A stretch of DNA of 64,000 nt from Microcoleus sp. FACHB-672 (GTDB lineage Bacteria; Cyanobacteriota; Cyanobacteriia; Cyanobacteriales; Oscillatoriaceae), in NCBI RefSeq assembly GCF_014695725.1, contig NZ_JACJOU010000015.1, positions 248,001-312,000 of the forward strand. Direction: 5' to 3'. Positions 45,816-54,630 of the stretch are shown piece by piece. The stretch's first letter is position 1; each line of letters begins with the position of its first letter. A model generated the notes under the pieces. The model worked only from the letters and a program-made list of their open reading frames with translations, was not told the origin of the DNA and did not search any database. The translations under genes were made by a program, and so were the position numbers.

Positions 45816-45856
45816 AGTTAATAATTAAGTTAAAATTCTATTAACTTCAGGTTAAA
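45816..45856 (-). promoter_or_regulatory. Pho box (SphR site) upstream of pstS
   Basis: On the pstS coding strand the units are TTTAACCT (45849-45856), GTTAATAG (45838-45845), TTTAACTT (45827-45834) and TATTAACT (45816-45823), each separated by exactly 3 bp. This is the 8+3 bp tandem layout of cyanobacterial Pho boxes. The first unit is one base from CTTAACCT. It lies about 65-105 bp before the pstS start. Confidence 0.72.
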
Positions 45857-46044
45857 TCGAAGTAAAGTGCTGAGCTGTCTTGCCTTCCCTAACTAGCTTT
45901 CCAGAGTTACTTGAGATTATTTCCTGGCTGGGATTGACATTTGCAACTGATTAAGTATCGCTTCTGCAATGATCCCTAGCGTGCTAAAATTCCTAACCTT
46001 GATATTAACGCACTCTCTAAGTGTCCGATGTGCCGGTTAGAGAA

Positions 46045-47070
46045 CTAAAACTTTTCCTGTTTCCGTAATAACTCGCCCAGTGTCAAGTTGAACTGAGCTT
46101 TTCCATCAAACACCGTTCCAATTTTACCGCGATGAAAATGAACCTCGCCCAGCCGGTATCCTTCATCCGGTAAAGGCACATAGCCCACAGATTTAACGAT
46201 GGCCGATGCGTTTTTCAGGTAAAAATCGACAAAGGCTTTGACCTCTGGTTTGGTTTGGGCCGATTTGGCATTGATATAGATGAGCAGAGGACGCGAAAGC
46301 GGTTGATATTCAGCTTTCTCCACAGTCTTCAATGAAGGCAACACTGGCCCTTTTCCGCTATCAATCCCTAAAGGCTTCAATTGATCTTGATTGGTTTCGT
46401 AATAAGCATAGCCAAAATAACCCAGCGCATTGGGATCTTCACTGACTCCCCGCACGAGAGCGTTATCATCTTCGCTGGCTGTATAATCACTCCGGCTGGC
46501 TTTGGCTTGACCGACTACGGCTTCCGTGAAGTAGTCAAAGGTGCCAGAATCTTTGCCGGGGCCAAAAAGATTTAGCGGTTTGTCCGGCCAAGATGGGCGA
46601 ATTTGCTGCCAACTGGTAAGTTTGCCTTCAGATGCCGGTGTCCACATCTTTTGCAATTCTGCCAGGGTGATGTCCTAGGCCCAAGTATTTTGGGGATTAA
46701 CCACCACAGTCACCGCATCAAAAGCAATGGGTAATTCTATATAAGGTATGCCAGCGTTTCTGCAAGCCTCCATCTCTTTGGGTTGGATGGGGCGAGAGGC
46801 GTTGCTGATATCGGTTTCCCCGGCACAAAATTTTCTAAACCCACCGCCGGTGCCGGTGAAGTCAACTTTGATCTCAACGTCTTCTGTTTGCGCGTTTTGA
46901 AACTCTTTGGCAACCGCCTGCGTAATCGGAAACACGGTGCTAGATCCATCAATCAAAATTGATACAGGCTGTGACTTAGCGCGACTGCATGAGTTGAGCG
47001 CCGCACCGGCACCGCTCGTTAGCACGAAAAGACACAGCCCAAAAGCCACCCGTTTCGTTATTGTGTTCAT
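46045..47070 (-). pseudogene. Second PstS-like phosphate-binding lipoprotein gene, interrupted by one amber codon
   Basis: The frame from ATG 47070 to TAG near 46045 encodes a PstS/SphX-like protein of 341 codons. It has a lipoprotein signal ([20 protein letters not shown], then SC), [40 protein letters not shown] and LFGPGKDSGTFDYFTEAVVG. Codon 132 (46675-46677) is TAG, between NPQNTWA and DITLAELQKMW; the same frame is otherwise open and well conserved on both sides, and GAG or another sense codon is expected here. It is therefore a recent pseudogene, a readthrough gene or a sequencing error. It lies 116 bp downstream of arsR with an ArsR-like palindrome 45 bp before its start. Confidence 0.88.
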
Positions 47071-47114
47071 CGGCTTAACCCGAATGACAAGACTGAGGGA
47101 ACCTCTCTATCATT

Positions 47115-47128
47115 TCAAATAAATTTGA
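47115..47128. promoter_or_regulatory. Candidate ArsR operator before the PstS-like gene
   Basis: TCAAATAAATTTGA is a 6-2-6 perfect inverted repeat, of the same TCAA-N6-TTGA form as the sites before the aquaporin. It is 45 bp upstream of the PstS-like start and 59 bp downstream of the arsR stop. Confidence 0.5.
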
Positions 47129-47186
47129 TTTGTCAAGCAACAGTTAGCTGGTATGACGCAGGAAGAATATTAAGAAAGTTAATGAA

Positions 47187-47519
47187 TTAAGAGGCGTCCT
47201 GGCATCGACGCACCGGCAGAATCGAACTAAAGCGCCGGTATTCCGCCAAATATTGCTCAAGTACGACAAATTGAGGCAAATTAAGACTGTAGTAGATCCA
47301 GCGTCCTTCCTGACGGGCGCGAACCAGCGAGGCTTCTTTGAGCGTTTTTAGGTGAAAAGACAGCTTAGACTGACTCACTTCCAACTGTTCGCACAGATCG
47401 CACACGCATAACTCGCGATCACGCAGCAGATCCAAAACCTGAAGCCGGATCGGGTCAGATAGGGCGTGAAAACCGGCAATCATTTCAGCCGGTGTTGTGG
47501 TCGAAGGTTGTGCCATCAA
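47187..47519 (-). CDS. arsR: Arsenic-responsive repressor ArsR
   Basis: This winged-helix ArsR/SmtB regulator releases DNA when arsenite binds. The metal motif ELCVCDLCEQL is the classic ArsR arsenite site (Cys-Val-Cys-Asp-Leu-Cys). The recognition helix is SQSKLSFHLKTLKEASLVRA, followed by the wing RQEGRWIYYSLN. The length is 110 residues (or 109 from the second Met). It is separated from aqpS-arsC-arsH by the PstS-like gene and pstSCA, but candidate operators lie at both places. It is divergent from the creatininase-family gene with 94 bp between. Confidence 0.94.
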   Translation of the reverse strand: MMAQPSTTTPAEMIAGFHALSDPIRLQVLDLLRDRELCVCDLCEQLEVSQSKLSFHLKTLKEASLVRARQEGRWIYYSLNLPQFVVLEQYLAEYRRFSSILPVRRCQDAS

Positions 47520-47613
47520 TTTTCTTTAAACTTTAACTTAATTCTAAACCTCGCTAGCAGGCGTACCGTCAGCCTCGCTAGGATCAAACCTGTACCTTCA
47601 CTGCAATCTCCCA

Positions 47614-48360
47614 ATGCTGCTGCACTTAAGTACCTGGCCAGAAGTTGAAACTTACCTCGAAACATCCACCGGCATCATCCTTCCCATCGGTTCGACGGAA
47701 CAACACGGCCCAACCGGCTTGATCGGCACCGATGCCATTTGTGCTGAAGCGATTTCGCGGGGGGTTGGAGAAGCCTGCAACGCCCTAGTTGGCCCTACCA
47801 TTAATGTGGGCATGGCACTACACCACACCGGCTTTCCTGGCACCATTAGCCTGCGTCCTAGCACGATGATGTTGCTGGTTCGCGATTATGTGGCCGGTTT
47901 AGCCAAAGCAGGATTTACCAAATTTTTCTTTATTAATGGCCACGGCGGCAACATAGCCACACTCAAGGCCGCTTTCTCCGAAACTTATGCAGTGCTCGCA
48001 GAGTTAAACATTAACAATGCAGATCGGGTGCAGTGTCAAGTTGGCAACTGGTTCATGTGCGGATCTGTGTATAAACTTGCCAAAGAGTTATATGGCGACC
48101 AAGAAGGTTCCCACGCTACACCCAGCGAGGTTGCGCTGACTCAGTATGTCTATCCAGAGGCGATTAAGCAAGCTCCTCTCACAGCCGAGGTAGCCAGTGG
48201 TCATGCAATTTACGGCGCTGCTGAATTCCGCCGGCGTTACCCTGACGGTCGCATGGGTTCAAATCCTGCTTTGGCAACGCCTGAACATGGCAAGCAATTT
48301 TACGATCTTGCTGTCAAAGAATTGAGTAATTACTATTTGGAGTTCATTAGCGCAGAATAA
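47614..48360 (+). CDS. Creatininase-family amidohydrolase
   Basis: Metal-binding motifs of the family are visible: ILPIGSTEQHGPTGLIGTDA (Glu, His and Asp ligands), INGHGGNIATLKAAF and GSHATPSEVALTQYVYPEA. The 248 residues match the usual length. Family members hydrolyse cyclic amides, for example creatinine or the formamide of riboflavin/F420-type precursors. The substrate here is not indicated by context. It is divergent from arsR but otherwise unconnected with arsenic functions. Confidence 0.87.
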   Translation: MLLHLSTWPEVETYLETSTGIILPIGSTEQHGPTGLIGTDAICAEAISRGVGEACNALVGPTINVGMALHHTGFPGTISLRPSTMMLLVRDYVAGLAKAGFTKFFFINGHGGNIATLKAAFSETYAVLAELNINNADRVQCQVGNWFMCGSVYKLAKELYGDQEGSHATPSEVALTQYVYPEAIKQAPLTAEVASGHAIYGAAEFRRRYPDGRMGSNPALATPEHGKQFYDLAVKELSNYYLEFISAE

Positions 48361-49164
48361 GAAATCTCGCTTGCCAAATTGCCAACGTTAGAAAACAACA
48401 CTAGCCTGATAGCGGCATCAATTTGAGAGACCTAATAGCGTAATGTCAAAATTCTAGAAAACTGGAAACATCTAGCATTTCTGTATGTCTTGTTACTGTT
48501 TTGCTCTGTCACTTTTGATTAACCGCACGCTGAAACACGCGGCAGAGATAGGTTGCTAGGGTTGCATCCCAGAGTTGAATAAGGGGCTAATGGTTGCGCT
48601 CGCTTGGCAACGAAGCAAGCGAGCATTGGATAAATATATCTAGAGATAGATACGGATATCAAGAGTTTAATGATTAAGTGAATTGTAAGTAATAATTTAT
48701 CCATTTCGCCCATTACTAACTCAAAAAGAAAACGCGTCTAGATGTTCTGTTAATTATGATACAACCTGAATCTTGATCACTTGATACTTGCCGGCACTAA
48801 GCAGACTCCACTTAATTTTGAAAGTTCCAGGAGAAAGTGGTTTGCATATTTTTTACGACAAGCTTAGGTTATAGAGCAAGGGTGCAATATACAAGTAAAA
48901 ACTCAATTAATTCAGGGTGAAATGGTGAATACGTGCGCTTAAAATCGGCTTGGTGCCGGTGCTGTTTGCTGTGAAAAATCACAAAGAGAAATGCTAAGCA
49001 CGTCTTTTTTTGCCCGGAATTAATTGAGGGTTTAGTGAAATGGCAAGAGGTGAGATAAAACCTAAAGCATGAATCATTCAAGTGATTGTTACTAATAAAA
49101 AAAGAAACGAATAGTTTTGTACGAAAGTCATTGTGCGGTTAAAAGTTTAAGCTGAGGATACACG
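48361..49164. other. Long non-coding interval upstream of the A-T-TE synthetase
   Basis: About 800 bp without a gene. It contains an 8-bp hairpin, GCTCGCTT (48598-48605) against AAGCGAGC (48617-48624). The last 100 bp before 49165 are AT-rich and presumably carry the synthetase promoter. I see no RNA gene or mobile element that I can name. Confidence 0.45.
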
Positions 49165-51918
49165 GTGAATTACAACTCAACGGCTACAATTGAACGTTCA
49201 AAAGTTACGGGAGTGGCTCAAATCTTTGAGGCTCAGGCTGAACTTACTCCCGATGCAATCGCAGTGAGGTGTGAAGAGCGGCAGCTAACTTACCGAGAAC
49301 TCAATGCAAAAGCGAACCAGCTCGCGAACTATCTCAAAACCTGCGGCATTGAATCAGAAGTGCGAGTGGGAATTTGTGCGGAACGCTCACTGGAAATGGT
49401 CATTGGAATTTTGGGCATTCTTAAGGCCGGTGGCGCTTATGTTCCCCTAGATCCCGCCTATCCACAAGAACGCCTAAGTTTTATTCTGCAAGAAACTCAA
49501 CTGCCACTATTGCTGACTCAGAGCCATCTGGTGAAAGCACTACCGCAGCAATCAACGCAGCTACTCTGCTTAGACACAGACTGGGAAACTATTGCCCTAC
49601 ATAGCGATCAGGCCCCAGCCATTGAGGTAAAACCGGAAAACCTCGCCTATGTCATGTATACGTCTGGCTCCACCGGCAAGCCAAAAGGCGTGCAAATTAC
49701 CCACGCAAATGTCTGGTACTATATTCAGGCAATTGCCAAAGTCTTAGAAGTCAACGAACAAGATGTCTATCTCCACACGGCATCTTTCTCCTTTTCCTCA
49801 TCCGTTCGGCAGTTAATGGTGCCCCTGTCGCAAGGCGCGACCAGTATCATCGCCACCCGCGAACAAATAAAAAATCCCCTCGGCCTTTTCGAGCTGATCC
49901 AAAAACAAGGTGTTACAGTCTCTGACACCGTGCCTTCAGTTTGGCGTTATGGACTGCAAGCAGTCGAAGGGCTTGAGCCAGTCCGTGCCAAGGCACTGAT
50001 GTCATCTAAATTACGGATGATTCTGCTTTCTGGGGAAATCACGCCGTGTCAACTGCTGCAAAAAATACGCGGCAAATTAAAAAATCAGCCCCGCATTTTC
50101 AACATTTACGGTCAAACAGAAACCATTGGCACCTGCGCTTATCCCATCCCAGAAGACTTTGACCGGGAACAAGGATATGTACCAGTAGGCTATCCCTACC
50201 CTCATAACCAAGCCTACATACTTAACGCCAAGGGGCAGGGAGTCGCAGTTGGGGAGATCGGAGAACTGCATATAGCCGGTGCTTGCCTAAGTCGTGGCTA
50301 TCTCAACCGGCCCGAACTCAATGCTGAAAAGTTTATCTCAAATCCCTTTGCCGACAGGCCCTCAAGCCCCTCGCAGTCCTCGTCCAGACTCTTCAAAACC
50401 GGCGATCTGGCTCGGTGGTTGCCGGATGGTGCCATAGAACTTGTAGGGCGGACTGACTTTCAGGTAAAAATCCGGGGGATGCGTGTTGAGATCGGGGAAA
50501 TCGAATCCTTACTCGAACAGCACCCCGCAATTAAGGAAACTGCGGTGACAGCGAGAGAGGAGGTACCTGGTGATAAGCGTCTAGTCGCTTATATCGTTGC
50601 CCACTCACCCTCAACTCACAGCGACAAAAGCGAGTTTTACGCTGAACTCCGTAGTTTCCTCAGTGAAAAGTTACCAGACTACATGGTGCCTTCTAGCTTC
50701 GTGATGCTCAAGGCACTACCACTGACGCCCAACGGCAAACTAGATCGCCGCGCATTGCCGGCACTCCATTCTTCCGGTGCCGGCAGCGAAAGAAACATCG
50801 TGTTTCCCCGCAACGGCTTAGAACGCCTGCTCAAAGAAGTTTGGGAAAGAGTGTTAGAAGTTAAGCCGATCAGCATCAAAGACAACTTCTTCGACTTGGG
50901 CGGGCACTCTTTAGTCGCCGTGCGCTTGTTATCGGAAATCGAGAATATCTGCGGCAAAAGTCTTCCCTTGGCGACGCTTCTGCAAGCCGCCACGATTGAA
51001 AAGCTGGCCAGAATTATCGAGTCGGAAGGTGGGGCGATGCAAGCACAATCGCTGGTGCCGCTGAATCGCGCAACTGGCAAGCCACCTTTATTCTGTATTT
51101 ACGGAATGTTACTTTATCGCGATTTGGCTCGCCATTTCGATACGGACTGGCCAGTTTACGGGGTTTACCTAGACGCTGAAATTGAGCTGCTCAAAGCCGG
51201 CAAACTAGACGAGCAAACGTCTTCCTTAACCAGTGTCGAGGACATAGCCAGCCACTACCTCAAAGAAATCCGCACCATTCAGCCAACGGGTCCCTATTAT
51301 CTAGCCGGTGAATCCTTTGGCGGCTTAGTTGCCTTCGAGATGGGGCAGCAGCTACGCGCAGCCGGTGAGCGAGTGGAACTTGTGGCCTTATTTGACACCC
51401 GATTTCCAGGGGAGACGCCAGAAATGTCCCGGCAAAAGCGGCTTTCTCTTCACATAGAGAAGCTTGGCCAAGAGGGATTTTCCTACGTTTTAGAGAAAGT
51501 TGGCCATAAGCTTAAGTCAACTAAGGGTAAGCTTGTTCGCATAGCAGGCAAACTTTCTGGCAAGTCAGAGCAGGGCAAGCCTCAGCCAGAATTAAGCGAA
51601 CCTGAAGAATCGATTGCCGCTGATGTGCGTATTGCCGTTCGAGAACGGGCTATTGAAAAATACTCCCCCGAACCCTATGCCGGCAAGCTGGCTTTATTCC
51701 GGGCGATGGATCGCACTGCATTTGAGAAATATTACACTGACCCTAAATTGTGGCGTTCTCTGACTATTAACGGCTTAGAGGTGCACGAAATTGGGGGCGA
51801 TCACCTTGGCATCCTTAAAGAGCCTCACGTAAAAGTTCTGGCTGACAAATTGAAGGAGTGTTTAAACAGTACACAGCCAACAGAAGTTGCAGAGCCGGTT
51901 GAGCTCATCAGGTCATAA
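49165..51918 (+). CDS. Stand-alone NRPS-like synthetase: adenylation - carrier - thioesterase
   Basis: Residues ~15-510 are an adenylation domain: LKAGGAYVPLDPAYP (A2), YVMYTSGSTGKPKG (A3), NIYGQTETIG (A5), FKTGDLARWLPDG (A7), KIRGMRVEIGEIE (A8) and NGKLDRRALP (A10). Residues ~545-620 are a carrier (DNFFDLGGHSLVAVR, Ser582). Residues ~640-905 are a thioesterase (AGESFGG Ser717, FDTRFPG, GGDHLG His880). The A4 motif reads FSFSSSVRQL: the Asp that holds the amino group of amino acids is Ser211. By manual alignment the pocket reads roughly S-S-R-D-L-S-I-G-T-K, which suggests an aryl, keto or hydroxy acid. The start is GTG with TGAGGA upstream. There is no condensation domain and no tailoring neighbour. 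Confidence 0.92.
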   Translation: MNYNSTATIERSKVTGVAQIFEAQAELTPDAIAVRCEERQLTYRELNAKANQLANYLKTCGIESEVRVGICAERSLEMVIGILGILKAGGAYVPLDPAYPQERLSFILQETQLPLLLTQSHLVKALPQQSTQLLCLDTDWETIALHSDQAPAIEVKPENLAYVMYTSGSTGKPKGVQITHANVWYYIQAIAKVLEVNEQDVYLHTASFSFSSSVRQLMVPLSQGATSIIATREQIKNPLGLFELIQKQGVTVSDTVPSVWRYGLQAVEGLEPVRAKALMSSKLRMILLSGEITPCQLLQKIRGKLKNQPRIFNIYGQTETIGTCAYPIPEDFDREQGYVPVGYPYPHNQAYILNAKGQGVAVGEIGELHIAGACLSRGYLNRPELNAEKFISNPFADRPSSPSQSSSRLFKTGDLARWLPDGAIELVGRTDFQVKIRGMRVEIGEIESLLEQHPAIKETAVTAREEVPGDKRLVAYIVAHSPSTHSDKSEFYAELRSFLSEKLPDYMVPSSFVMLKALPLTPNGKLDRRALPALHSSGAGSERNIVFPRNGLERLLKEVWERVLEVKPISIKDNFFDLGGHSLVAVRLLSEIENICGKSLPLATLLQAATIEKLARIIESEGGAMQAQSLVPLNRATGKPPLFCIYGMLLYRDLARHFDTDWPVYGVYLDAEIELLKAGKLDEQTSSLTSVEDIASHYLKEIRTIQPTGPYYLAGESFGGLVAFEMGQQLRAAGERVELVALFDTRFPGETPEMSRQKRLSLHIEKLGQEGFSYVLEKVGHKLKSTKGKLVRIAGKLSGKSEQGKPQPELSEPEESIAADVRIAVRERAIEKYSPEPYAGKLALFRAMDRTAFEKYYTDPKLWRSLTINGLEVHEIGGDHLGILKEPHVKVLADKLKECLNSTQPTEVAEPVELIRS

Positions 51919-51997
51919 ATTCTCAAAGTGGATGCTGCCGGCATTGTTTTGATGCTGGCAAGATCGGGTGCATGACTCACGCACCCGATTTGCCTGT

Positions 51998-53617
51998 CTA
52001 GAACACCGGCTCGTCATCCTCCTCTCCAAATACATCATCTTCCTCGTCTTCCTCATCAGCATAGGAGTTTGCCAATTCAGAAGGCTGAGAAGGTTGACCG
52101 GGAATCGCCTCCAAAATGGCATCTAGCACCTTGGCAACCGGCAAAATTTCTAATCCCAAATCAGGCGTCATTTGTCCCTTTGGAACAATCGCTCGTTTGA
52201 AACCGAGTTTTGCTGCCTCCCGCAGCCGCAATTCCAACTGAGAAACCGGGCGAACTTGTCCCCCTAAACCGACTTCCCCAATGATCACCGTGTGTGGATC
52301 GACGACGCGATCACGGAAAGACGCCACCACAGCGATCGCCACCCCTAAGTCAGCAGCCGGTTCGTGTACCCCAATTCCGCCCACAGTCGCTACATAGGTA
52401 TCTAACTTAGACAAGGGAACCCCAACCCGTTTTTCCAGTACAGCCAGAATTTGCACTAGCCGGTTGCTGTCAACGCCGGTGGTGGCTCGGCGCGGCGAGC
52501 CAAAGCTGGCAGGGCTAACTAAAGCTTGCACTTCCACCACAATCGGTCGTGTTCCCTCACACGCCACGACCGTAGAACTGCCAGAGATGAAGTCATCCCG
52601 GCTGCCCAAGAATAGCTCTGATGGATTCTCGATTTCCCGTAAACCGTTGGCAACCATTTCAAAGACGCCGATTTCGTGGGTGGCTCCAAAGCGGTTTTTC
52701 ATTGAGCGTAAGAGCCGGTGAGAGGCAAAGCGATCGCCTTCAAAGAAAAGCACGGTATCGACGAGGTGTTCTAAAACTCTGGGACCGGCAATTCCGCCTT
52801 CTTTGGTTACGTGTCCAACAATAAACAGGGTAATATTCTCCCGCTTCGCCACCTGCATTAGCGCGTTTGTGCATTCGCGCACCTGCGCCACTGATCCCGG
52901 CGCTGAAGTTAGGGAGGGAAAGTAAATTGTCTGGATACTATCAATCACTGCCAGATTGGGTTTAAGCGATTCAAGTTCCCTGAGAATTTCTTCCAAATTG
53001 GTTTCTGGCAGCAGGTAGAAACTTGGATCAAAATGGGACTGAAGCACGAGTTTACCAGCATCGCCTCCGTTCCCCGGCTCCCTGTCTTCCTCTCTCTGGC
53101 TTTCTCCGACTTCGGGATCAACATCATGATCACTCTCTGTCGGCTCGTAAGCCTGCAGGCGTTGCGCTCGTAATTTCACCTGCTGTCCCGACTCTTCCCC
53201 AGAAATATAGAGGACGCGAGAATTGTAGGACATTTGATTGGCCACTTGTAGCAACAGGGTTGATTTCCCAATTCCTGGCTCCCCGCCTATGAGTACCAAA
53301 GAGCCAGGGACGATGCCACCGCCCAACACCCGATCTAATTCCCCAAAGCCAGAAGGGCACCGAGTTAGGGCGGTATCGGCAATTTGAGAAAGTTTAAAGG
53401 AGGATCTTGGTTGGCCAGCTTTTTTATCTGGCGCTTCCCCGTTTTCCTTCATCCAGGTACTGCCGTTTAAGCTAGGGCGATAGGGGTTCGCCGGCACCGA
53501 GGTTGTTACCTGCTCAACCAACGAGTTCCAGCTCTCGCAGGCTGGACATTTACCAAAGTATTGCGGGAAATCTGCACCGCATTCGTTACACATGTACTGG
53601 GTTCGAGGCTTCGGCAT
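51998..53617 (-). CDS. radA: DNA repair protein RadA
   Basis: RadA is a hexameric branch-migration ATPase in recombination. An N-terminal C4 zinc finger (YMCNECGADFPQYFGKCPACE) is followed by the RecA-like core with Walker A GGEPGIGKSTLLLQVANQM, the RadA-specific MKNRFGATHEIGVFEM and the Lon-like C-terminal domain (VGGIGVHEPAADLGVAIAVV). The protein has 539 residues, longer than the usual ~455-510. The excess is an acidic insertion after GEESGQQVKLRAQRLQAYEP and an acidic C-terminal tail (DEEDEEDDVFGEEDDEP). Confidence 0.95.
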   Translation of the reverse strand: MPKPRTQYMCNECGADFPQYFGKCPACESWNSLVEQVTTSVPANPYRPSLNGSTWMKENGEAPDKKAGQPRSSFKLSQIADTALTRCPSGFGELDRVLGGGIVPGSLVLIGGEPGIGKSTLLLQVANQMSYNSRVLYISGEESGQQVKLRAQRLQAYEPTESDHDVDPEVGESQREEDREPGNGGDAGKLVLQSHFDPSFYLLPETNLEEILRELESLKPNLAVIDSIQTIYFPSLTSAPGSVAQVRECTNALMQVAKRENITLFIVGHVTKEGGIAGPRVLEHLVDTVLFFEGDRFASHRLLRSMKNRFGATHEIGVFEMVANGLREIENPSELFLGSRDDFISGSSTVVACEGTRPIVVEVQALVSPASFGSPRRATTGVDSNRLVQILAVLEKRVGVPLSKLDTYVATVGGIGVHEPAADLGVAIAVVASFRDRVVDPHTVIIGEVGLGGQVRPVSQLELRLREAAKLGFKRAIVPKGQMTPDLGLEILPVAKVLDAILEAIPGQPSQPSELANSYADEEDEEDDVFGEEDDEPVF

Positions 53618-53786
53618 TCCTTTAGTTGTTAAAAACCCTGAATATTGATATAAATCTTTAAAAAGCCTGAAATCTAAGATAGATAAGAATTACAGCCCTC
53701 TCAAGACGACGGAACGTGAGACAATTCTAATGATAGAGTAGTAAAAATTAATCCTTAGAAATCACACTTAAGGAGCGTTGGGTAGC

Positions 53787-54515
53787 TTGGAAAACCATAA
53801 GGAAAAGATACTGGTAGTTGATGACGAAGCCAGTATCCGTCGGATTTTGGAAACGCGCCTTTCCATGATTGGCTATGATGTGGTGACAGCGGCTGATGGA
53901 GAAGAAGCCCTGGAGACTTTTCGCAGCGCTATTCCTGATCTGGTAGTTCTGGATGTGATGATGCCGAAGCTCGATGGCTACGGTGTCTGTCAAGAGTTGC
54001 GAAAAGAATCAGATGTGCCCATCATCATGCTAACAGCCTTGGGAGATGTGGCGGATCGGATCACCGGCCTGGAGTTGGGGGCTGATGATTATGTGGTCAA
54101 GCCGTTTTCTCCAAAAGAACTGGAAGCTCGTATTCGCTCAGTGTTGCGTCGCGTAGACAAAACCGGCGCGTCTGGCATTCCTAGTTCTGGAGTCATTCAT
54201 GTCAGCAGCTTGCGGATTGACACGAACAAGCGGCAAGTCTACAAGGGAGATGAGCGCATTCGTCTCACCGGCATGGAGTTCAGTTTACTGGAACTGTTGG
54301 TCAGCCGGTCGGGTGAGCCATTCTCTCGCTCGGAGATTTTGCAGGAAGTATGGGGCTACACCCCAGAGCGTCATGTGGACACGCGGGTGGTGGATGTTCA
54401 CATCTCGCGTCTGAGAGCGAAGTTAGAAGATGACCCTAGCAATCCAGAGCTGATCCTCACCGCACGCGGCACCGGCTATTTATTCCAAAGGATCGTTGAA
54501 CCAGGCGAAGAGTGA
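53787..54515 (+). CDS. rpaB: OmpR-type response regulator RpaB (Ycf27)
   Basis: RpaB is the essential cyanobacterial regulator of high-light and photosystem genes and binds HLR1 boxes. The receiver opens KEKILVVDDEASIRRILETR, with phospho-Asp in LVVLDVMMPKLDGYGV, followed by GLELGADDYVVKPFSPKELE. The winged helix is nearly invariant: TGMEFSLLELLVSRSGEPFS, RHVDTRVVDVHISRLRAKLE. The canonical N-terminus (LENHKEKIL) begins at TTG 53787. An in-frame TTG at 53778 is closer to the AAGGAG at 53769, so it is an alternative. It stands 115 bp upstream of the ccbB-like gene on the same strand. Confidence 0.95.
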   Translation: MENHKEKILVVDDEASIRRILETRLSMIGYDVVTAADGEEALETFRSAIPDLVVLDVMMPKLDGYGVCQELRKESDVPIIMLTALGDVADRITGLELGADDYVVKPFSPKELEARIRSVLRRVDKTGASGIPSSGVIHVSSLRIDTNKRQVYKGDERIRLTGMEFSLLELLVSRSGEPFSRSEILQEVWGYTPERHVDTRVVDVHISRLRAKLEDDPSNPELILTARGTGYLFQRIVEPGEE

Positions 54516-54630
54516 TTCCACATTCCGTTGTCAGTTGTCATGGCTGAAACAAAACAACAAAATCAAAATTTTGTCAAGCTGGCTTTGTCAGTTGCAAAGG
54601 ACAGAGGACAAATGACACAGAACAAAAAGC

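Noticed and set aside
53778-53786. TTG start of RpaB nine bases upstream
   Set aside because: The three extra residues are not in RpaB homologues; kept as an alternative because of the spacing to AAGGAG.
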